Positions 57,401 through 64,000 of a stretch of DNA of 64,000 nucleotides are shown one piece after another (within the stretch, counting starts at the first letter, position 1; the number at the start of each line of letters is the position of its first letter). The position numbers and the translations under genes are program-made. The stretch is taken from contig GG745344.1 of assembly GCA_000151295.1 (NCBI GenBank), positions 871,333-935,332 of the forward strand, in the 5' to 3' direction. Below the pieces are notes generated by a model that made no database searches, was not told the origin of the DNA, and saw only the letters and a program-made list of their open reading frames with translations. The DNA is from Allomyces macrogynus ATCC 38327 (taxonomy: Eukaryota; Blastocladiomycota; Blastocladiomycetes; Blastocladiales; Blastocladiaceae).

Positions 57401-58143
57401 GGTGAGGAACTTTTGCAAATCGTTGTTGGTGTACGCGACCTGCCGACAATCCAAGACAGCGTCAGGTCATGAGCAGGACCACGTCTCGCGAAGTAGGTGG
57501 ACAGCACCCTTTCAGGCCACCATATGTTCACCGGGATGCCGGTTCGGTCGGACCACGCGTTAACCAAAGTCGTAAAGTTGGAGATGAACGCTGCGTTGTC
57601 GCGGTGCGATACGACCGGTTGCATGACGACCTGAATGGGCGGCGTATCCTACTACCATGATCCACGTGCAACAGAGAACCGTGTTGGATGCCGAAATGGA
57701 GCCGAATGAAACACGAGCTGCACGGAAAAGTCAAATGGTCGCGTCATTGGCCCTCGTACCAGCGCAGCGGGAATGGCAGGAGCTGACCCCGAGGCAAGCG
57801 GTGGAGGCCATTGCGCTGCTGCCGCTACTGCTACTGCAGAACCGAACATGACGAGCCACAAAATGGCGCGTGGCCAAAAGTCGACACCAGCGGCCCGCTT
57901 GAACCGAAAACACCAGAGCAATCCGAGGCCAGTTCTTCGGCGGCGTTCAGGGCTGCTGAAACGGCAAGTTGTTGGGACAGGGTTGTGAGGTCGGATGGCG
58001 ACTTGGAGTCTCCATTTTTGGGCGGAGCGGAACTTCACTGGTGGAATGCTGTCATTGCCCGCGACGCCGTCGGTGCGGGCCGCCGTAACCCGGCCAGGAG
58101 TACGATCTCTTGAACTGCTGAACATTGCACTTGGATGCACCAA
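54447..58143 (-). CDS. Receptor 5: solute-binding domain + class C 7TM + PH-like tail
   Basis: The clearest unit for exon limits. Tail exon 54,447-54,773; TM7 exon 54,850-55,206; 7TM exon 55,260-56,087 (NRPASSTRDQYLAISQFIYT, GFTFMASCMAAQDFRIYLIV, WRYIGCGSDG); linker exon near 56,160-56,207; solute-binding exon about 56,276-56,855 (MLTTILAGERATNPTLTGFV, WDIAPLPGELSDLAGAATLG); upstream exon ending at 56,902 ([20 protein letters not shown]); first lobe near 57,620 (FISNFTTLVNAWSDRTGIPV). Donors are mostly GTACGT. The signal anchor is RAILWLVMFGSAVAVAAAA near 57,870; the start codon is uncertain. The tail has LVLSLRKLVAVTEPSAATSS and EPELKEWHTRL. Confidence 0.75.
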
Positions 58144-58585
58144 GTTGAGTCTTGTTAAGCGTGTGATTATGGAGTGTCATGAATGTCAAGTCTGCATCAG
58201 GTGACCGCGTCGTTTGCTGTCATCGAAAGTCGGCCCAACAACGACCCTGATCAGCCTGCACCGCCAACGTTGTCCGACTACCCGCACAGGGCATCAATCA
58301 TGATCTTCTTTCGATTGCAGCGATCCTACAGCCGGTCTCATGACGACGTGCTTCAGGTCGAGCTGATCGCCAGCGGCGACACCCAGCGTCGACAGCCGGC
58401 ATGTCCATCGCTGTTGACCAAGGCGAAGGCACACGTGACCCGTTGCCACCTACCAGCCGCCAGGCTGGGCACTGTTGATCTGCAGCACTTCACACCAAGT
58501 TGCTGCAATCCAACGATTTCGGCGTTCGGTTCCGCTCCACACTCAACTACGCGCTGCACTTGAGCCCACCAACCTTCTCCACCCT
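58144..58585. other. Intergenic between receptor 5 and the Era-type GTPase
   Basis: This 442-bp region is upstream of both genes. It has an open plus-strand frame without codon bias or resemblance, so no gene is called. Confidence 0.35.
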
Positions 58586-60041
58586 ATGTCCACTGCAAGA
58601 GCTCTGGCTTCGGCCGCCCGACCACGAGTGCTCGCCGGACCTCGCCATGGCTCGCAAGTCCACCAACCACTGCATCGTACCATGTCAATCATGGCCCGTG
58701 CCAAGCTGCGCGCCGGGGTCCCCATGGACGAAATCAAGCGGGACCACGACAACCTGGCCGCGCCGTTTGCGCGAGCACCCGAACCGGCGACCACCCAGGA
58801 CAGCACGGCCGCGGCACCCGCGGCCGCTCCGCCACGACCCACGTCGATTGCCGACCTGCTCCCAAAACCCGTGCCGAAACCAGATGTCTTGCGGACCCTG
58901 CAACAAGTTGTTGCGCCGACCGAGCAGCCCGCCGACCCGCAGATCCTGCAGGCCGCGGTGCTTGGTCCGGCCAACGCCGGCAAGTCGTCGCTCGTGAACG
59001 CACTGATCTCGAGCAAAGTATCGGTCGTGAGTCCGCGCGCGCAGACGACGCGCGAGCGCATCACGGGCATCTGGACCGCAGGGAACACGCAGGTCGTGTT
59101 TTCTGATACGCCCGGGATCGTCGACTCGAAGCATCGCAGCAAGTGCGTTTCGTTTCCTCCCATCCCCATCTCGCTCGGTCGCAGCGCTCATCTGACCTCG
59201 TCTTTCGTGGTGCGATAGAGTCTCCCGTGGCGTGATCACCGCATCCTGGACGTCGCTCCCGACCGCGCAGCACGTGCTCGTCGTGCTCGACGCGGCCAAA
59301 CTGCTCTACAAGGCTGGCCCCATGCCGATTGAAAAGTACATGTTCCGTCGGCTCGCCGAGCACCAGCTGCCGACGACCGTCGTCTTCAACAAGATGGACC
59401 TGCTGCTCCCTTCCTCGACCGCCGTCCCCGCCGACGCGCCCTTCACGCTCTCCACCGCGTCGTCATCCGCGTTCGAATCCTCCTCCACGACCCCCATTCG
59501 CCCGTCACCCCGTATCGCCGAGCACTTTTCGCGTGCGGGTGATGCGCCGCAGCACCTGAGTGACGCCGCTCAGTTCCTCGCGCAAGCCTACGCGTCGTCC
59601 GCGTCCGCTGTGCACTACGTCTCGGCATCTCAAGGATGGTCGCTTGACACGCTGCGCGCGCACCTCCTGTCGCTCGCGCGCCCGGGCGAGCACCAGTACC
59701 CGTCGACCGTCCGGACGGACACGGCGCCGCAGGCGTTGCTCGCGCAGTTTGTCCGGCAGGGGTTCTACGAGCGGCTGTACGGGTACTTGCCGTACGCGTT
59801 GCGGCAACGCACGGCCGTCTGGGAAGAATTGCCCGCAGCCGACCCGAACTCGGCGGTGCCGGGCGGGTTGCACGTCGTGCAGGAGATTCTGGTGGATCGC
59901 CCGGGCCAGGAGAAGATTGTAGTCGGAAGTGGCGGGAAGGTGGTGGTCGCGGTGCAGCAGGAGGCCGGCGCCGAGTTGGAACGTGTGCTGGGGTACCCGG
60001 TGCGGCTGTTCTTGGATGTCAAGGTGAAGCGGCAGCTGTAG
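58586..60041 (+). CDS. Era-like GTPase with C-terminal KH domain (ERAL1 type, probably mitochondrial)
   Basis: Two exons (58,586-59,142 and 59,219-60,041, intron 76 nt, GTGCGT donor, GATAG acceptor) give 459 residues. Era proteins chaperone small-subunit rRNA assembly. Motifs: G1 GPANAGKSS (127-135), G2 region VSPRAQTTRERITG, G3 DTPG (174-177), G4 NKMD (243-246), G5-like YVSASQGW. The C-terminal KH part reads QFVRQGFYERLYGYLPYAL, then VVQEILVDRPGQEKIVVGSG and GYPVRLFLDVKVKRQL. A basic Ala/Arg-rich N-terminus of ~35 residues looks like a mitochondrial targeting peptide, so it fits the ERAL1 branch. An insertion rich in Ser/Thr/Pro lies between G4 and G5. Confidence 0.88.
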
Positions 60042-60109
60042 GGGAGACGGAAGATTTGTTTACATTTAATGGAGTGCAAGGCGTGGGTATTTATTGTCTG
60101 GATGGTTCT

Positions 60110-60376
60110 TTACGCGTCCGGCACAACGTCCGTCAGCAGCACGACCTCGACCTTGTCGTGTACAGGCGAGAGCAGTAGCTCGCCTTGGAAGGTGACGACC
60201 TTGCGTTTCTTGGCGGCCTTGAGCGTGCCAAACAGCCCCTCGAGCGTGTTCGAAATCTGGTCGTCGTGCACGAGCTTGCCGTAGGGCACGACCACTTGGC
60301 CCGCGGCGTTTTTCTCGCCCAAGCGGTGGATCGCCGTGACGAGGTACTTGATTTCGTCGGTGACCGAGGCGCCCAT
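60110..60376 (-). CDS. ABRACL: Costars domain protein (ABRACL type)
   Basis: A single exon gives 88 residues, the usual size of this family. It contains EIKYLVTAIHRLGEKNAAGQ, FGTLKAAKKRKVVTFQGELL and DKVEVVLLTD, which follow the costars consensus (IhrLGskn..Gk, GTLKAAKrrKivtypGELLl, HDdVdIiLL) very closely. Costars proteins influence actin dynamics and cell motility in Dictyostelium and animals. It is convergent with the Era-type GTPase, 68 bp apart, and divergent from the Nudix gene. Confidence 0.9.
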   Translation of the reverse strand: MGASVTDEIKYLVTAIHRLGEKNAAGQVVVPYGKLVHDDQISNTLEGLFGTLKAAKKRKVVTFQGELLLSPVHDKVEVVLLTDVVPDA

Positions 60377-60690
60377 GATGGTTGCAGCTTGTTTTCTACG
60401 GGATCTGATTCGCAGAAGGTCGCGTTAGCATGGTAATTTGATAGAGCATCATGCGAGATGTTATTTTTTGAGGACGACGCGTACAGGATCGGTTGTCGAG
60501 TCGGCGCTGCAGCAACAGGAGCGGGAACGTCCGAGAGCAGACGTTTACACGCGTCTCGCATGCCTTCCAGCCTGTGCCATGCCTGCCACTTCATTTCCAA
60601 GGCGCAGCCGTTCGTCGTTAGCAGCCTTCGCTACCACCACCATCGGCAGAACCATCGTCAACAGCATCTGCAACACCTTACACGAACACC
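60377..60690. promoter_or_regulatory. Divergent promoter region, costars and Nudix genes
   Basis: This 314-bp region lies between two divergent start codons. No gene or clear motif is seen. Confidence 0.35.
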
Positions 60691-61629
60691 ATGGCCGACC
60701 AAGCGCACGACGAGCGCCCCCCCACGCTCTCGCTCCCGGCGCACGTGCAAGTCGATCTGGCAGTTCCCGCGGTTCCGCCGACGCTCGAGGCGCGCACCAA
60801 GCACGCGACGCAAGCGCTGCGCTGGCTCGGGCTCGAGACCATCACCTACACTGTGCCCGGCGAGCCCGACACGCGCGTCTACGAGGGGGTCTACCGTCGG
60901 CAGCACGGGATCCCGCCGCACGAGCAGAACGCGCCGGAGCATGGCACGCTCGATGGTCTGCTGCATTCAGCCCCCTGCCGCTTCGTGAGTGGTCGCGCTC
61001 ACCACGCGACGAATAGCTACCGACATTCTCGCCGTGACCAAGTCGGCGACGCGCCCGGAGCTGGCCAACCAGCTCGTGGCCGTTTTGCAGTACCGCCCGC
61101 CGGTGAACGCTTACACACTTGAGCTGCCGAGCGGGTGCATTGACCGTGGGGAGACGAGTCCGGAAAACACGGCCGTGCGTGAACTCAAGGAGGAGACGGG
61201 GTTCACAGGCACCAACTGGAATATCGACACGATGTATGCCTACGAGCCGTCGGTCATGGGCGCGTGCGGGCTGCTCGTGCGGTGCGAGGTGCGTACTGTG
61301 TCTCCGTGTCGCGGGTGCCGTTGATGCGGTATCGCTGATGCATGGTGATGGGGTAGGTTGACCTCGATGCGCCCGAGAACATCCACGCGAAGCCGCAGCT
61401 CGAGGACGATGAGTTTAGTTTGACGACCTTGTTGATTCCGCTCGACGGGTTGTACCATCGGCTCAAGGGTACGCACATTGATTCCTGGGTCGCGGGGCAC
61501 GCGCTGACCAAGACTGACCAAGCGAGCGACCGTTTCGCAGAGTTTGCTGACCAGCACGACAATGTGATTCTCGACAGCCGGCTCGCAGCGTTTGCGTACG
61601 GGTTGCAGTTTGCGAAAATGGTACAATAA
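60691..61629 (+). CDS. Nudix hydrolase, ADP-ribose pyrophosphatase type (YSA1/NUDT5-like)
   Basis: At least three exons. Exon 1 starts MADQAHDERPPTLSLPAHVQ and ends near 60,955; the first intron is small and its ends are uncertain. The middle exon carries LVAVLQYRPPVNAYTLELPS and the Nudix box GCIDRGETSPENTAVRELKEETG; it ends at 61,288 with a GTGCGT donor. The last exon (61,357-61,629) starts VDLDAPENIHAKPQLEDDEF and ends LAAFAYGLQFAKMVQ. The PPVNAYTLELPSG lead into the Nudix box is typical of ADP-sugar pyrophosphatases that hydrolyse ADP-ribose to AMP and ribose-5-phosphate. The box has eight residues between its first Glu and the REL, against seven in the canonical pattern. Confidence 0.82.
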
Positions 61630-61719
61630 TCAGCAAATAGATCGACGCGCGCCGTGCCCGACGCGCACGCGCGCGCTAGTGCAAAAACCGCATGTACGCT
61701 ACCCACCCCGCCACGCAAG

Positions 61720-62574
61720 TCAGTCTCTATCCATCCATCCCCACCCACCTGCCGCGCCAACACGAAGCAACGCACCGAGAATCAACCCGCCCGCGGCCGT
61801 CAGCGTGCCGACAATATTGCGAATAATCTCAAACTTGATCGACTCGAGCTGCGTGCGAATGTTGGAAATCTCCGTTTCGATGCGCGTATCGGCCTCGCGA
61901 ATCTTCATGTCCTGCACGCCCGTTTCGTCGCGCAGCCGGCCCTTTTCCAGGTTCAGGTCGAGCCGGACACCGGCTTGCAGCCGGTTCAGCTCTTCGCGCA
62001 GCTTTTGCTTGAGTTTCTCGAGCTCGGTCGTGAGCCGTTCCGTCTCCGACTTGAGAATCGCAAAGTCGTTCTTTTCGAGCATTTTGATCTCCGACTTGAG
62101 TGCGGTAAAGTCGACCTTGTACATGTGCACGTTCTGGATGGGATGGGCGGGGCGTCAGGTTGCGCATAGCGTCGCGTGATGGATGGGGAGTCGTGAGCAG
62201 CGTGCCCTTTCTTGGTCGGCTTTGGTCACCATCGTCTGCTTGAGGTTGGCCATACTACCGCATCCGCGCAGCACCATCAGTCCTTGCCCACCCAATTCCG
62301 TTCCATCTTGACCAAGAGAATCCCTTTCTTACCTCTCGCCAATCACCTCTGAAAAGGACGTCATAATCGCCTCGGCCTGCTCACGCGAGAACCCTTCCTC
62401 CTCGAGCTTCTGAGCAAACTTGTACGTGTCGAATGACGGCGGCAGTGGCGGTGGCGGGTTCGTCGTGTACGCCGCGCGTGCGATGGGGAGGAGAGCAGCA
62501 GCTTGAATGGCTGCGGCTGGCCTCCTTGGCGGCATCGCGCGCAGCGCGCGGGTCATGGACAGGGTGCCGAACAT
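61720..62574 (-). CDS. CCDC90/FMP32 (DUF1640) mitochondrial coiled-coil protein, MCUR1 family
   Basis: Three exons (62,574-62,333, 62,254-62,206, 62,133-61,720) give 234 residues. The N-terminus (MFGTLSMTRALRAMPPRR and an Ala-rich stretch) is a mitochondrial presequence. Then FDTYKFAQKLEEEGFSREQA and EAIMTSFSEVI, the family's signature head, and TKADQER, VDFTALKSEIKMLEKNDF, a long coiled coil (LTTELEKLKQKLREELNRLQ, LDLNLEKGRLRDETG, RIETEISNIRTQLESIKFEI) and a C-terminal membrane segment (IVGTLTAAGGLILGALL). Relatives regulate the mitochondrial calcium uniporter or respiratory-complex assembly. The second intron uses a GC donor (GCACGC) with a CCAG acceptor. Confidence 0.85.
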
Positions 62575-62884
62575 AGTGCGGGAAGTTGCAGCGTGGTTGA
62601 ACGAAGTGTGAGCGAGGAAATCCGGTTGGAAGCGGCGATGATTTGCTGTTGGTCGGCTCTGTTGCTTGCGGCAGAGGGTGTAATGATGTGGCTCAGTGTG
62701 ACGCTTTTGGAAGCCGAGGGCTGCTTGCTCCGCGTCACTGACCTCCGAAAATGCAGGACGGCGCTGGACGTTTTTCGGCGGTGTTCCCTCATGGCGCGCT
62801 CTCCACATCAAAATCCGAATCAAAACAAATCAAAACCAGATGTATCTCTTCGAGCCGCGACACGCGGCCCCTCTTCACCCTTTA
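62575..62884. other. Intergenic, no gene seen
   Basis: This 310-bp region lies between the CCDC90/FMP32 start and the PEX1 stop codon. It probably includes the CCDC90 promoter and the PEX1 3' untranslated region. Confidence 0.4.
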
Positions 62885-64000
62885 CTACTTCAACGTGAGC
62901 TTCTGCTGGCTCGGCACGTCGACCTTCCCCGCCGCAAACTGCGCGTAGACGTGCGCGAGCTTGCGCCGCTGCGCAACCGACACGGACGGCCGCGTCACCG
63001 CAAGCGCCGCCATGACATGGCGCGCGCGGAGGACGAGCTTCGGGTGCTCCTTGCGCGCAAGGTGGTCGGCCCCACCCACCCCCGAATCGCCGTCGTCCTC
63101 TTCGTTGACCATCCCATCCAGCAACGCGCGCCGCGCGGCAGCCGACATCCCGACGTCGGCCTTGATGTCAATCCCCAAATCCGCATCCTCATCGTCATCA
63201 GGGTCGACAGCAGACGCATCCTCGGCCGCCGCGGCCGCACGTGCGGCCATCACGTCCTGCACGGCCTCGAGCTGCGCCTGTGCGACGACCGCCTGCAAGT
63301 CGGCGCCGGTAAACCCCTCCGCCCGTTCTGCAACCATCTCCCACTTCACCTCGCCATCCACCTCGACCTCGGCATTCCCCGCAACCGTCCTCAAAATCTC
63401 CCCGCGTTCATCGACCCCGGGCATATCGCACAACAGCGCCTTATCCAGCCGCCCCGGGCGCAACAGCGCCGGATCAATCAAGTCCGGCCTTGACGTTGCG
63501 CCGAGGACATACACCCCCTGCAACCCTTCCGCACCGTCCAGTTCCGTCAACAGCTGGTTCACGATCCGGTCCGTGACCCCCGCATTATCCGTCCCGCGTC
63601 GCGGGGCCAGCGCGTCCAGTTCGTCAAAGAAGACAATACACGGCCGCGCGGCGCGGGCCCGGGCAAAAAGATCACGCACGGCGGCCTCCGACGCGCCAAT
63701 GTACTTGTTCAACAATTCGGGCCCCTTGACGGCGACGCATGGCAGGCCGCACTCGGCGGCGACCGCCGACGCGAGCAAGGTCTTGCCGCACCCGGGGTAC
63801 CCGTACAGCAAGACTCCCGACCGCAGGCGCAGCGGGCACGACGCGAAGAGCGCGGGGTACTTGCGCGGCCACGCGAATGTCTCGAGCAATGTACGTTTGG
63901 AGTCGTGCATCCCGCCGATTTGCGTCCAAGACGCACTTGCAGTTGACGCGGTGGTCTTGAGCGACGCGGCGTTGGGGCGTGTATCCGTCGAGCGCCGACC
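62885..64000 (-). CDS. PEX1: PEX1 peroxisomal AAA+ ATPase, C-terminal D2 domain (5' partial)
   Basis: The reading frame is open to the window edge; 371 codons plus stop are visible. The D2 AAA domain reads [20 protein letters not shown] (Walker A with Tyr for the usual Pro), [40 protein letters not shown] (Walker B), [40 protein letters not shown] (SRH) and [18 protein letters not shown]. '[13 protein letters not shown]' and the intact SRH are typical of PEX1. With PEX6 it extracts monoubiquitinated PEX5 from the peroxisome membrane. An acidic Asp-rich insert follows, then a final helical tail. Confidence 0.92.
   Translation of the reverse strand, partial: GRRSTDTRPNAASLKTTASTASASWTQIGGMHDSKRTLLETFAWPRKYPALFASCPLRLRSGVLLYGYPGCGKTLLASAVAAECGLPCVAVKGPELLNKYIGASEAAVRDLFARARAARPCIVFFDELDALAPRRGTDNAGVTDRIVNQLLTELDGAEGLQGVYVLGATSRPDLIDPALLRPGRLDKALLCDMPGVDERGEILRTVAGNAEVEVDGEVKWEMVAERAEGFTGADLQAVVAQAQLEAVQDVMAARAAAAAEDASAVDPDDDEDADLGIDIKADVGMSAAARRALLDGMVNEEDDGDSGVGGADHLARKEHPKLVLRARHVMAALAVTRPSVSVAQRRKLAHVYAQFAAGKVDVPSQQKLTLK

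Overview
The window looks like nuclear DNA of a zoosporic (flagellate) fungus, most likely a blastocladiomycete or a close relative. The evidence is short spliceosomal introns (about 50-80 nt, often with GTACGT donors), G+C-rich third codon positions, a FOP-type centriole/basal-body protein, peroxisomal and mitochondrial housekeeping genes, and an expanded family of class C seven-transmembrane receptors of a kind absent from Dikarya. The taxon is inferred, not proven.

Layout. (1) 1-10.4 kb is ordinary host sequence: the 3' end of a PPP4R2-like gene, COQ5 and proteasomal RPT2 sharing a divergent promoter, a decayed F-box/LRR gene, a FOP-like gene, and a long Ser/Ala-rich protein of unknown function. 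(2) 10.4-12.7 kb holds an unidentified minus-strand gene and the 5' part of an LRR-like gene. (3) 12,728-28,680 is a complete 15,953-bp integrated Polinton-like virus (PLV). It has 1.22-kb near-identical terminal inverted repeats (TIRs), TG...CA termini that are perfect 26-bp palindromes, and a 5-bp target duplication CAGTG. It sits inside the LRR-like gene, whose reading frame is restored if the element and one CAGTG are removed. (4) 28.7-34 kb holds the 3' part of that gene and further relics. (5) 34-58 kb is a head-to-tail, minus-strand array of five large receptor genes, one truncated, plus a fragment. Each combines a bacterial-type solute-binding domain, a class C 7TM core and a C-terminal region that looks PH-like. 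F-box/LRR relics and a small CENP-X/MHF2-like gene lie between them. (6) 58.6-64 kb is housekeeping again: an Era-type GTPase, a costars protein, a Nudix hydrolase, a CCDC90/FMP32 protein and the C-terminal AAA domain of PEX1.

The PLV encodes a double-jelly-roll major capsid protein, a penton-like minor capsid protein, an A32-type packaging ATPase, a long trimeric-fibre-like protein, a TVpol-like polymerase joined to a superfamily 3 helicase, and small virion-like or membrane proteins. It also encodes two different integrases, a DDE/rve integrase and a tyrosine recombinase, whose genes abut with no spacer. I saw no PolB and no adenovirus-type protease, so it is a PLV and not a classical Polinton/Maverick. 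The polymerase-helicase gene needs several frame changes to be read through, so this copy is either newly disabled or affected by assembly errors.

The main leads are the dual-recombinase PLV with its palindrome-rich TIRs, and the solute-binding-protein/GPCR fusion array. Splice sites were placed by eye. Those given exactly keep the frame and family alignment; receptor gene limits are approximate.
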